A DNA stretch of 13,520 bases from JBHIFE01 sp046760985 (GTDB lineage: Bacteria; Chloroflexota; Dehalococcoidia; Dehalococcoidales; RBG-16-60-22). The stretch spans positions 1 to 13,520 of the forward strand of contig JBHIFE010000034.1 in NCBI GenBank assembly GCA_046760985.1, read 5' to 3'. Positions 1-6,372 of this stretch are shown one piece after another (the first letter of the stretch is position 1; every line of letters begins with the position of its first letter). The notes below the pieces were generated by a model. That model worked only from the letters and a program-made list of their open reading frames with translations. It had not been told where the DNA came from and ran no database searches. A program made the position numbers and the translations under genes.

Positions 1-55
1 GAACTGACGACCGGCGGTTTACGAAACCGCTGCTCTACCCCTGAGCTACGCTGGC
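1..55 (-). tRNA. tRNA-Thr (anticodon CGU), 3' part cut off by window edge
   Basis: Read on the minus strand from 55 downwards, the sequence folds as a tRNA. It has a 7-nt acceptor 5' strand (GCCAGCG, 55-49), a TA linker, a D arm GCTC/GAGC with a 7-nt loop (46-32), and an anticodon stem GCGGT/ACCGC around the loop TTCGTAA (30-14). A 5-nt variable loop follows, then the first T-stem strand GTCAG and the start TTC of the T loop. The anticodon CGT (positions 23-21) reads ACG codons, so this is threonine tRNA. The 5' GC start fits threonine tRNAs. The second T-stem strand, acceptor 3' strand and CCA lie outside the window. It is transcribed divergently from the ribosomal cluster. Confidence 0.93.
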
Positions 56-63
56 ATTACTTC

Positions 64-72
64 AGTATAACA
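64..72 (-). promoter_or_regulatory. Possible extended -10 element for the tRNA-Thr gene
   Basis: On the minus strand this reads TGTTATACT, an extended -10 motif (TGn followed by TATACT) ending 8 nt before the first base of the tRNA. That spacing would start transcription almost at the mature 5' end. No good -35 hexamer is visible at the usual distance; the best candidate matches only three of six bases. This is inference from motif and position only. Confidence 0.35.
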
Positions 73-125
73 CAAACTAAATAGCACCTTAAATAGAAAA
101 GGCGAGCCGAAAAAACCACCCTCTG

Positions 126-155
126 TTGACAATTAATTTCTATTTATGCTATATT
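126..155 (+). promoter_or_regulatory. Sigma-70-type promoter of the ribosomal-protein cluster
   Basis: A perfect -35 hexamer TTGACA (126-131) is followed after 18 bp by TATATT (150-155). A TG one base upstream of the -10 (147-148) makes it an extended -10. The flanking DNA is very AT-rich. Transcription would start near 161-163, giving a leader of about 117 nt before rpsL. It is the only strong promoter I see in the non-coding stretch and it points into the cluster, so it probably drives most or all of the 25 downstream genes. Confidence 0.8.
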
Positions 156-175
156 TAAATTTTAGCGCTTGGTAT

Positions 176-189
176 TCAGCTATAGCTGA
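176..189. promoter_or_regulatory. 14-nt perfect palindrome just downstream of the predicted start of transcription
   Basis: The sequence TCAGCTATAGCTGA is its own reverse complement. It lies about 14-27 nt after the predicted start of transcription. It could be a DNA operator for a dimeric regulator or, as RNA, a small hairpin with 5 bp and a TATA loop. Its last three bases are shared with the left arm of the next hairpin (187-218). No function is known to me. Confidence 0.45.
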
Positions 190-218
190 TAGATTGAAAT
201 ATAGTGTTCAATCTATCA
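187..218 (+). promoter_or_regulatory. 12-bp perfect leader hairpin
   Basis: The arms 187-198 (TGATAGATTGAA) and 207-218 (TTCAATCTATCA) are exact reverse complements enclosing an 8-nt loop. In RNA this would be the dominant structure of the leader. It is not followed directly by a U-run: six bases separate it from the T tract at 225-230. It is therefore not a canonical terminator itself. It shares bases with the alternative hairpin at 200-223. Confidence 0.7.
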
Positions 219-230
219 CTATACTTTTTT
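200..230 (+). terminator. Possible weak leader terminator (alternative hairpin plus U6)
   Basis: The arms TATAGTG (200-206) and CACTATA (217-223) are exact complements with a 10-nt loop. They are followed after one base by six T residues (225-230), which is the arrangement of an intrinsic terminator. The stem is only 7 bp with two G:C pairs, so it would be weak. It cannot form at the same time as the full 187-218 hairpin, because the arms overlap at 217-218 and its left arm is that hairpin's loop. An attenuation switch is possible but unproven. Confidence 0.4.
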
Positions 231-250
231 GGATGAGCCTGAGCTCATCC
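231..250 (+). promoter_or_regulatory. 8-bp leader hairpin upstream of the rpsL ribosome-binding site
   Basis: GGATGAGC (231-238) and GCTCATCC (243-250) form a perfect 8-bp stem closed by the 4-nt loop CTGA. It starts right after the T tract and ends 16 nt before the rpsL Shine-Dalgarno sequence. It is followed by AT-rich sequence, not a U-run, so it is not a terminator. A role as a protein-binding or mRNA-stabilising element is possible. Confidence 0.6.
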
Positions 251-266
251 ATTAAAATTGTAAGGC

Positions 267-281
267 AGGAGGAAATGATTG
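267..281 (+). promoter_or_regulatory. rpsL ribosome-binding site and TTG start
   Basis: AGGAGG (267-272) is a perfect Shine-Dalgarno core. An ATG at 275 lies only 2 nt beyond it and opens a five-codon frame ending at 292. The TTG at 279 is 6 nt beyond it and opens the S12 frame beginning MPTINQL, which matches the family's N terminus. The TTG is therefore the functional start. Confidence 0.85.
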
Positions 282-716
282 CCAACTATTAATCAGCTTA
301 TCCGAAAGGGGCGCAAGAAGGTGGTCAAGAAGACCAAATCGCCAGCGTTGCGCTTTACCTTCAACGCTTTAAAGAATAGGATGATGGAGGGAAAGGGCTC
401 GCCGCAAAAGCGAGGGGTTTGCACCCAGGTTAAGACCACTACCCCGAAAAAGCCCAATTCGGCATTGCGTAAAATAGCTAGAGTAAGGCTAACTAACGGG
501 ATGGAAGTAACCGCCTATATCCCTGGCGAGGGGCACGAGTTACAGGAACACTCCGTTGTCCTGATTCGTGGGGGGCGGGTGAAAGACCTACCCGGTGTTC
601 GCTACCATATTGTCCGAGGAGCACTGGATGCAAGCGGTGTGGCTAACCGTCGTCAGGGTCGTAGTAAGTATGGAAGTAAACTGAGCAAAGAAAGGGCAGA
701 GATTAGCGAAACATAG
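279..716 (+). CDS. rpsL: 30S ribosomal protein S12
   Basis: S12 sits at the decoding centre of the small subunit and helps control tRNA selection; it is the classic streptomycin-resistance target. The 145-residue product opens MPTINQLIRKG and carries the conserved PQKRGVC block (42-48), PKKPNSALRK (56-65) and GGRVKDLPGVRYH (98-110). K57 and K102 match the streptomycin-site lysines K43 and K88 of E. coli, and D103 matches its methylthiolated aspartate. All are wild type. About 14 extra residues before PQKRGVC (roughly 25-40) correspond to the insertion in Bacillus-type S12. The start is TTG with a strong ribosome-binding site. It is the first gene of the cluster, 9 nt before rpsG. Confidence 0.98.
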   Translation: MPTINQLIRKGRKKVVKKTKSPALRFTFNALKNRMMEGKGSPQKRGVCTQVKTTTPKKPNSALRKIARVRLTNGMEVTAYIPGEGHELQEHSVVLIRGGRVKDLPGVRYHIVRGALDASGVANRRQGRSKYGSKLSKERAEISET

Positions 717-725
717 GAGCCAAAA

Positions 726-1196
726 ATGCCAAGACGAGCCCGAGCGATAAAAAGAGAAATACCCCCTGATGCTAAGTACCATAACGTAACCGTAGCTAAG
801 TTGATTAATAAAGTAATGATGCGTGGTAAAAAGAGGACAGCAGAGAGGATTACATATGGTGCCCTGCAGTTATTAGAACAGCAGGTGTCAAAGGACCCGG
901 TTACTGCTTTGGAACAGGCGGTGAAGAATGCTACCCCTATGCTTGAGGTTAAACCACGCCGTGTTGGTGGAGCTACCTATCAAGTGCCAGTGGAAGTTCA
1001 CCCTGACCGCGGTCTCTTCCTAGCTTTACGCTGGCTACTAAAATCAGCCAAAGCCAGGAAAGGCAAATCTATGGCTGAGAAACTAGCCGCTGAACTTGCT
1101 GATGCCTTCCAAGGGCAAGGAGCAACCATTAAAAAACGCGAAGACACTCATAAAATGGCTGAAGCTAACAGAGCTTTTGCCCACTATAGATGGTGA
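726..1196 (+). CDS. rpsG: 30S ribosomal protein S7
   Basis: S7 nucleates assembly of the 30S head by binding the 3' major domain of 16S rRNA, and contacts the E-site tRNA. The 156-residue length is standard. The basic N terminus (MPRRARAIKR), the helix block with RGKKRTAERI (33-42), the beta-hairpin region PRRVGGATYQVPVEV (77-91) and the basic C-terminal helix ending AFAHYRW are all present. The ATG follows AGGAG (715-719), which overlaps the rpsL stop codon, so the two genes are probably coupled. In E. coli, S7 represses its own operon from the rpsL-rpsG junction; here that junction is only 9 nt, too short for the same structure. Confidence 0.98.
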   Translation: MPRRARAIKREIPPDAKYHNVTVAKLINKVMMRGKKRTAERITYGALQLLEQQVSKDPVTALEQAVKNATPMLEVKPRRVGGATYQVPVEVHPDRGLFLALRWLLKSAKARKGKSMAEKLAAELADAFQGQGATIKKREDTHKMAEANRAFAHYRW

Positions 1197-1252
1197 GAGG
1201 TTATCCTATTAGCACTGTAGTAAGAAGCCCAATACCAGTAGAGGATAGAACT

Positions 1253-3340
1253 ATGCCTAGAAGTTTTCCTTTAGAACAAATCAGAAATATAGGCATTATC
1301 GCCCACATTGATGCCGGTAAGACCACTGTCACCGAAAGAATACTATATTATACCGGACGTACCTACAAGATTGGTGAGGTGGATGAAGGCACTGCGGTAA
1401 TGGACTGGATGGAGCAGGAGCGAGCCCGTGGCATTACCATCACCGCAGCGGCTACCATTTGTTACTGGCAGGACCACCGCATCAATATTATTGATACCCC
1501 GGGGCATGTGGATTTTACCGCTGAAGTGGAACGCAGTCTTAGAGTGCTAGATGGTGGGGTGGTGGTTTTTGATGGTGTGGCTGGAGTTGAGGCTCAATCC
1601 GAGACAGTATGGCGACAGGCTGACCGCTACCTTGTACCCAGAATTTGCTTTATCAATAAGATGGATCGAGTAGGTGCCAATTTTCACCGAACCTTATCCA
1701 TGATTGAACAAAGATTGAAAGCCAGACCCCTACCAATACAACTTCCTTTAGGCGGTGGCGAGTCTTATGAGGGCATTATTGACCTGGTGGAGAATAAGGC
1801 ATGGTACTTTGACGGGGAGCCTGATTCAGACCCCCAGGAGGTAGCTATTCCGCCATCAGAACAGGCAATGTGTGCCGAATTTCGACAAGCCTTAATTGAA
1901 AAATTGGCAGAAAGCGATGACCAGATTATGGAAGCTTATCTTGAGGGCAGTAACATCACCGCCACTATGTTAAGACAAGCTTTAAGAAGAGTAACCTTAG
2001 CCAACACGGGGGTGCCTATTCTTTGTGGCAGTGCACTGAGAAACAAAGGTATCCAGCCATTACTTGATGCTATTGTAAGCTATTTGCCCTCCCCGCTAGA
2101 TATGCCACCAATACGAGCCATTGATACCCGACAAGGAACTGAAGTCACCCGCCCTGCCAGCGATGAGAGTCCATTTTCAGCACTAGCCTTCAAGGTAGTT
2201 TCCGACCCTTTTGTTGGTAGGCTGGTTTATTTTAGAGTATATTCAGGCAGGGTAGGCGTAGGCAAGCAGGTATTTAATGCCACCCGCAGCAAGCGGGAGC
2301 GCATCGGGCGACTACTACTAATGCATGCCAATCGTCGTGAAGAGGTAACCGAAGCCGACACTGGAGCCATTGTCGCCACACTGGGTCTTAAGAATACTTT
2401 CACCGGTGATACCCTATGCGAGTCCTCTCAACCACTGCTTCTCGAATCTATCCGCTTCCCTGAGCCGGTGCTCTCTATTGCCATTGAGCCTAAAACAAGG
2501 GCTGACCAAGACAAAATGGGAGAAGCCTTGCAAAAACTGACCGAAGAGGACCCTACCTTTAGGGTAGTTTACAATCAGGAGACCGGACAAACAATTATTT
2601 CAGGCATGGGTGAACTTCACCTGGAGGTCATAGTCAGCCGATTAGTCAGTGAATTCGGGGTGGGAGCAAAGGTAGGCAAACCGCGGGTTGCCTATAAGGA
2701 GACAATTACTGTGCCAGTGCGAGCTGAAGGGAAATTTGTTCGGCAAACCGGGGGCCGTGGTCAATATGGTCACGTCTATCTTGAGCTTGAGCCAGCAGAG
2801 CGCGGCAGCGGCTTTCAGTTTGTAGATTCTATTAGAGGTGCAAGTATCCCCAAGCAATTCATCCCGGCGGTTGAGCTTGGCATCAAAGAAGCTATGGAGA
2901 CCGGGGTCTTAGCTGGCTACCCAGTAGTTGATACTAAAGTTACCCTTTATGACGGTAGTTATCACGAGGTTGATTCTTCAGAGATGGCTTTTAAGATGGC
3001 AGGCTCAATGGCACTAAGAGAAGGCGTCAAAAAGGCTAAACCCGTCCTTCTGGAGCCAATTATGAAGCTGGAAGTGGTTACCCCGGAACAGTTTCTTGGC
3101 GATGTCATCGGTGACCTCAATTCCAAGAGGGGACATATTGAGGTTATTGATACCCAAGGTGAAATGTATGTTATCCATTGCTTTATACCCTTAGCTGAGA
3201 CTTTTGGCTATGCCACCAGACTCAGGTCACTAACCCAGGGTAGAGCAACATATTCCATGGAATTTTACCGGTATAAAGAAGTACCAGCCGAACTCACCGA
3301 CCAGATTAGCGAAAAAGTTGCGGGTAAAAGATATGGCTAA
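1253..3340 (+). CDS. fusA: Translation elongation factor G (EF-G)
   Basis: EF-G is the GTPase that drives tRNA-mRNA translocation and, with RRF, ribosome recycling. The 695-residue product has all G motifs: AHIDAGKTT (17-25), RGITI (59-63), DTPGH (81-85, catalytic-region His85), NKMD (135-138) and the SAL motif (260-262). The G' insertion spans roughly 155-250. Domains II (about 305-395), III (about 400-475), IV (about 480-600, with GRGQYGHV at 501-508 and the tip loop HEVDSSEMAF at 571-580) and V follow. The ATG at 1253 is chosen because AGAGG lies 8 nt upstream and the protein then starts like the family; an in-frame ATG at 1190 would add 21 unrelated residues and has no ribosome-binding site. 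It overlaps rpsJ by 8 nt. Confidence 0.97.
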   Translation: MPRSFPLEQIRNIGIIAHIDAGKTTVTERILYYTGRTYKIGEVDEGTAVMDWMEQERARGITITAAATICYWQDHRINIIDTPGHVDFTAEVERSLRVLDGGVVVFDGVAGVEAQSETVWRQADRYLVPRICFINKMDRVGANFHRTLSMIEQRLKARPLPIQLPLGGGESYEGIIDLVENKAWYFDGEPDSDPQEVAIPPSEQAMCAEFRQALIEKLAESDDQIMEAYLEGSNITATMLRQALRRVTLANTGVPILCGSALRNKGIQPLLDAIVSYLPSPLDMPPIRAIDTRQGTEVTRPASDESPFSALAFKVVSDPFVGRLVYFRVYSGRVGVGKQVFNATRSKRERIGRLLLMHANRREEVTEADTGAIVATLGLKNTFTGDTLCESSQPLLLESIRFPEPVLSIAIEPKTRADQDKMGEALQKLTEEDPTFRVVYNQETGQTIISGMGELHLEVIVSRLVSEFGVGAKVGKPRVAYKETITVPVRAEGKFVRQTGGRGQYGHVYLELEPAERGSGFQFVDSIRGASIPKQFIPAVELGIKEAMETGVLAGYPVVDTKVTLYDGSYHEVDSSEMAFKMAGSMALREGVKKAKPVLLEPIMKLEVVTPEQFLGDVIGDLNSKRGHIEVIDTQGEMYVIHCFIPLAETFGYATRLRSLTQGRATYSMEFYRYKEVPAELTDQISEKVAGKRYG

Positions 3341-3641
3341 GCAAAAGATTCGCATCAAGTTAAAGGGTTTTGACCATAAAATAGTTGACCAATCAGCTCG
3401 GCAGATTGTGGAGGCAGTTGAGCGTACCGGGGCAGTTGTTGTTGGACCAGTACCTCTACCGACTCATATTCAGAAGTTCAGTGTTATCCGTTCCCCTTTT
3501 ATAGATAAGGACTCACAGGAGCAGTTTGAGATTCGAACTCATAAACGTATTATTGATATTATTGAGACCACTTCCAAAACCATAGATGAGTTGACCAAGC
3601 TGAACTTACCCTCAGGGGTTGAAATAGATATTAAGTTATAG
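3333..3641 (+). CDS. rpsJ: 30S ribosomal protein S10 (NusE)
   Basis: S10 is a 30S head protein that also acts as NusE, linking NusG and NusB to the transcription complex during antitermination. The 102-residue product starts MAKQKIRIKLKGFDHK and has the long ribosome-inserting loop (about 45-66) followed by EQFEIRTHKRIIDI (63-76). Loop residue F56 occupies a place where His is usual. The ATG at 3333 fits the family; an in-frame TTG at 3318 would add five residues. The start codon overlaps the end of fusA as ATGGCTAA, and no strong Shine-Dalgarno sequence is visible, so translation probably relies on ribosomes finishing fusA. In E. coli rpsJ opens a separate operon with its own leader, absent here. 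Confidence 0.97.
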   Translation: MAKQKIRIKLKGFDHKIVDQSARQIVEAVERTGAVVVGPVPLPTHIQKFSVIRSPFIDKDSQEQFEIRTHKRIIDIIETTSKTIDELTKLNLPSGVEIDIKL

Positions 3642-3654
3642 AGTAGCTAAAGAT

Positions 3655-4278
3655 ATGACACAAGGGATTATCGGCAAGAAACTAGGCATGTCCCAAATAT
3701 TTAGGGACGATGGTAAAGTGGAGGCAGTAACCGCCATTGAAGCTGGACCATGCACGGTAACCCAAGTGAAAACCGTAGCTAAAGATGGCTATAATGCAGT
3801 TCAGCTTGGTTTTGGTGAAGTCAAACAAGCCAAGTCCCCTCAGCGAGGACAGGGCAAGGGGATAAAACAGTTTAAGTATTTACGAGAATTCAAATTAGAT
3901 GATATTAAAGCTGTCAAAGTTGGGCAAAAGATTGATGTTAGTCTGCTTAAGGTCGGTGACCTGGTTAATATCACCGGAGTGTCAAAAGGTAAGGGCTTCG
4001 CTGGTGTGGTCAAACGCCACCATTTTGCTGGTGGACCCAAATCACACGGACAGTCCGACCGACATCGCGCCCCGGGCTCTATCGGTGCCACTACCTCTCC
4101 GGGTAGGGTATTTAAAGGATTGCGTATGGCAGGGCATATGGGGAATAGGCAAATGACGGTGCGCAATCTAGAGGTATTTGAAGCTGACCCTGCCCGCAAC
4201 CTATTGCTGGTTAAGGGAGCCGTACCCGGGAGCAGGAATGGTTTACTACTGATAAGGAAGTCAGACAGGGGGAGGTAA
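3655..4278 (+). CDS. rplC: 50S ribosomal protein L3
   Basis: L3 is an early-assembling 50S protein whose extension reaches towards the peptidyl-transferase centre. The 207-residue product has the typical start IIGKKLGMSQIF (5-16), GVSKGKGFAGVVKRH (108-122) and the central extension from GGPKSHG (126-132) through APGSIGATTSPGRVFKG (139-155) to MAGHMG (158-163). The position of the methylated Gln150 of E. coli is Ala here (A145), as in many bacteria. It starts 13 nt after rpsJ with a weak ribosome-binding site, which again suggests coupling to the gene before it. Confidence 0.97.
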   Translation: MTQGIIGKKLGMSQIFRDDGKVEAVTAIEAGPCTVTQVKTVAKDGYNAVQLGFGEVKQAKSPQRGQGKGIKQFKYLREFKLDDIKAVKVGQKIDVSLLKVGDLVNITGVSKGKGFAGVVKRHHFAGGPKSHGQSDRHRAPGSIGATTSPGRVFKGLRMAGHMGNRQMTVRNLEVFEADPARNLLLVKGAVPGSRNGLLLIRKSDRGR

Positions 4279-4282
4279 GGAA

Positions 4283-4939
4283 GTGCAAGTTCCAGTTTAC
4301 AACCTTACCGGGGAAGTGGTTGAACACATTGAAATAAGCGACCAAGTTTTTGCCGTACCGTTTAATGAGGTAGTAGTGCATCAGGCAATGGTGAGGCAGC
4401 AGGCAAACGCCCGCCAGGGAACCGCTTCCACTAAAACCAGGAGCGAAGTTTCTGGTAGTAGTGGGAAGCTGTTTCGGCAGAAGGGCACTGGCTTCGCTCG
4501 GGCAGGTAGCCGGCGCTCACCGCTACGTCGGGGGGGTGGTATCGCTTTTGGTCCTCACCCGAGAAGCTATCGGCAGGCGATGCCAAAAAAGATGCGCCAA
4601 CTAGCCCTGAGGTGTGCCCTTTCGGCAAAGGCTAGAGACGAAGAGTTAAAGGTCTTAAAGGAATTGAAGCTTAAAGAGCCCAAAACTAAGAAGATGCTAC
4701 AGATTTTGACCGCCCTCGGGGCGGATTCTTCAGCTCTTATCGTTACCTCGGAACCAGAGGATAGTGTGATTAAATCAGCTCGTAATCTAAAAGGAATCAA
4801 GACAATGCCAGCCAATCTTCTCAATGTGCTTGACATCCTTTCTTATAAGATATTACTTATGACAGTAAATGCGGTGCGCAAAGCCGAGCAGCTATGGGGA
4901 GAGAGACCGGCTCAAGGGGTGAAGCATGCATCTTTATGA
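4283..4939 (+). CDS. rplD: 50S ribosomal protein L4
   Basis: L4 binds domain I of 23S rRNA and its long loop lines the narrowest part of the exit tunnel, next to the macrolide site. In E. coli it also represses the S10 operon. The 218-residue product has the conserved ARQGTASTKTRSEV (43-56), the loop RQKGTGFARAGS (65-76) and GGGIAFGPHPRSY (84-96). K67 matches K63 of E. coli. At the tip, however, F71 stands where E. coli has Arg67, and the usual PW and W of the loop are L63-F64 and R82. The start is GTG, 7 nt after GGAGG (4271-4275). It overlaps rplW by 14 nt. Confidence 0.96.
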   Translation: MQVPVYNLTGEVVEHIEISDQVFAVPFNEVVVHQAMVRQQANARQGTASTKTRSEVSGSSGKLFRQKGTGFARAGSRRSPLRRGGGIAFGPHPRSYRQAMPKKMRQLALRCALSAKARDEELKVLKELKLKEPKTKKMLQILTALGADSSALIVTSEPEDSVIKSARNLKGIKTMPANLLNVLDILSYKILLMTVNAVRKAEQLWGERPAQGVKHASL

Positions 4940-5210
4940 GGTATTGCGTCGTCCATTGATAACCGAGAAGAATACCACCCTTCAAGCCCAAGGTAAATAT
5001 GCCTTTGAGGTGGCTAAAGAGGCTAACAAGCACCAGATTAAACAGGCGGTGGAAAAAGCATTTAAGGTCAAGGTGACCACAGTTAATGTGACCACCGTGC
5101 CGGGCAAAATGCGCAGGGTGGGGAGACGACGAGTACTAACTCAATCCTGGAAAAAGGCAATCGTCAGCCTCCGGCCAGGGGATAAAATAGAAATCTTTGA
5201 AGGAGTCTAG
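4926..5210 (+). CDS. rplW: 50S ribosomal protein L23
   Basis: L23 lies at the tunnel exit and is the docking site for trigger factor and the signal recognition particle. The 94-residue product matches the family in length and opens MHLYEVLRRPLITEKNT, followed by KYAFEVAKEANKHQIKQAVE (24-43) and the flexible loop VPGKMRRVGRRR (58-69). The ATG at 4926 lies inside the last codons of rplD, preceded by AAGGGGTG (4914-4921), so the pair is coupled. Confidence 0.96.
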   Translation: MHLYEVLRRPLITEKNTTLQAQGKYAFEVAKEANKHQIKQAVEKAFKVKVTTVNVTTVPGKMRRVGRRRVLTQSWKKAIVSLRPGDKIEIFEGV

Positions 5211-5226
5211 AGAAGGGGGAAGCTGA

Positions 5227-6054
5227 GTGGCATTAAAGATACATCGTCCAACCTCTCCCGGCAGACGGGGGATGAGCAGCCCTACTTTTGAAGAAATAAC
5301 TAAGGATAAGCCAGAAAAATCGCTGCTCTTACCTCTGAAGAAGCGGGGAGGACGTAATAAACAAGGGAGAATAACGGTTCGCCACCGAGGCGGTGGTGTG
5401 AAGCGGAGGCTCCGCATTATTGACTTCAAGCGAGATAAGATTGGCGTTCCGGGCAGGGTGGCAGCTATTGAATATGATCCCAACCGCTCGGCACGTATTG
5501 CCCTCATTTACTATGCTGATGGGGAAAAGCGCTATATCCTTGCCCCAATGGAACTCAGTATCAGAGATATCGTAATGTCGGGCAGCGATGCTGAAGTAAA
5601 GCCGGGGAATGCTTTACCCTTGAAGCTAATCCCGACTGGCAGTCTAATCCATAATATTGAACTGGAGAGGGGGAAAGGTGGACAACTGGTGCGGAGTGCC
5701 GGGGCAGCGGCTCAGCTAATGGTAAAGGAAGGTGAATATGCCCTGGTTCGATTACCATCTGGAGAGATGCGGCGTATTCACGGAGATTGCTTGGCTACCA
5801 TCGGACAGATAGGGAATGTCGACCATCAAAATATCAAGTTGGGCAAGGCGGGTCGCAAACGATTATTAGGCTGGCGACCCACAGTGAGGGGCTCAGCGAT
5901 GAGTCCCCGTGACCATCCTCATGGGGGTGGCGAGGGCAGAAGTCCAGTAGGCTTACCTGAACCCAAAACACCGTGGGGTAAACCAGCTCTAGGGTATAGA
6001 ACCCGCAAACCAAAAGCTTCAGACAAAATGATTATTAAGCGTAGAGGTAAATAG
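5227..6054 (+). CDS. rplB: 50S ribosomal protein L2
   Basis: L2 is a primary 23S-binding protein needed for subunit joining and peptidyl-transferase activity. The 275-residue product is the usual length. It contains GGRNKQGRITVRHRGGG (41-57), the SH3-like and OB-like core, and the C-terminal signature AMSPRDHPHGGGEGRSP (224-240). H230 corresponds to the functionally important His229 of E. coli. The start is GTG, 6 nt after AAGGGGGA (5213-5220), and the encoded MALKIHRPTSPGRR matches the family start. Confidence 0.98.
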   Translation: MALKIHRPTSPGRRGMSSPTFEEITKDKPEKSLLLPLKKRGGRNKQGRITVRHRGGGVKRRLRIIDFKRDKIGVPGRVAAIEYDPNRSARIALIYYADGEKRYILAPMELSIRDIVMSGSDAEVKPGNALPLKLIPTGSLIHNIELERGKGGQLVRSAGAAAQLMVKEGEYALVRLPSGEMRRIHGDCLATIGQIGNVDHQNIKLGKAGRKRLLGWRPTVRGSAMSPRDHPHGGGEGRSPVGLPEPKTPWGKPALGYRTRKPKASDKMIIKRRGK

Positions 6055-6062
6055 GGGGAGAA

Positions 6063-6353
6063 ATGTCAAGGTCAATTAAGAAAGGACCATATATTGATGC
6101 CAAACTGCTTAAAAAGGTGGAGACAGTTATCCGCTCCGGTCAGAAGTCGGTAATAAAGACCTGGTCACGCTCATCCACCATTCTGCCCCAGATGGTAGGG
6201 CTTACTATTGGGGTGCATGATGGCAGAAGACATGTGCCTATCTTTATTACGGAAAATATGGTGGGGCACAAATTAGGTGAGTTTGCTTTAACTCGAACCT
6301 TTAGGGGTCACACCACCAAGTCAGAAAGAACTACCCAGCCAAGGAAAAAGTAG
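6063..6353 (+). CDS. rpsS: 30S ribosomal protein S19
   Basis: S19 forms a complex with S13 in the 30S head near the A-site tRNA. The 96-residue product opens MSRSIKKGPYIDAKLLKK, with IKTWSRSSTILPQMVG (31-46), the phosphate-contacting region VHDGRRHVPIFITENMVGHKLGEF (52-75) and the basic tail TRTFRGHTTKSER. It begins 8 nt after rplB with a G-rich ribosome-binding site (6053-6060) that includes the rplB stop codon. Confidence 0.98.
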   Translation: MSRSIKKGPYIDAKLLKKVETVIRSGQKSVIKTWSRSSTILPQMVGLTIGVHDGRRHVPIFITENMVGHKLGEFALTRTFRGHTTKSERTTQPRKK

Positions 6354-6372
6354 GCTTTAGCTAGGATATAAA

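Noticed and set aside
189..223. H-type pseudoknot between the loop of the 187-218 hairpin and the downstream CACTATA
   Set aside because: The connecting loop across the long stem would have no nucleotides, which is sterically impossible; the two pairings are better read as alternatives.
1190..1252. Upstream in-frame ATG that would lengthen EF-G by 21 residues and overlap rpsG
   Set aside because: The added residues do not resemble any EF-G N terminus and no ribosome-binding site precedes 1190, whereas AGAGG precedes the ATG at 1253.
3318..3332. Upstream TTG start for rpsJ adding MRVKD
   Set aside because: The ATG at 3333 gives the standard MAKQKIRI start of S10; the extension lies inside the fusA end and is not conserved in what I know of the family.
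3840..4199. 119-codon open frame on the minus strand inside rplC
   Set aside because: It lies wholly antisense to a conserved gene, has no recognisable protein features and is explained by codon bias of the real gene.
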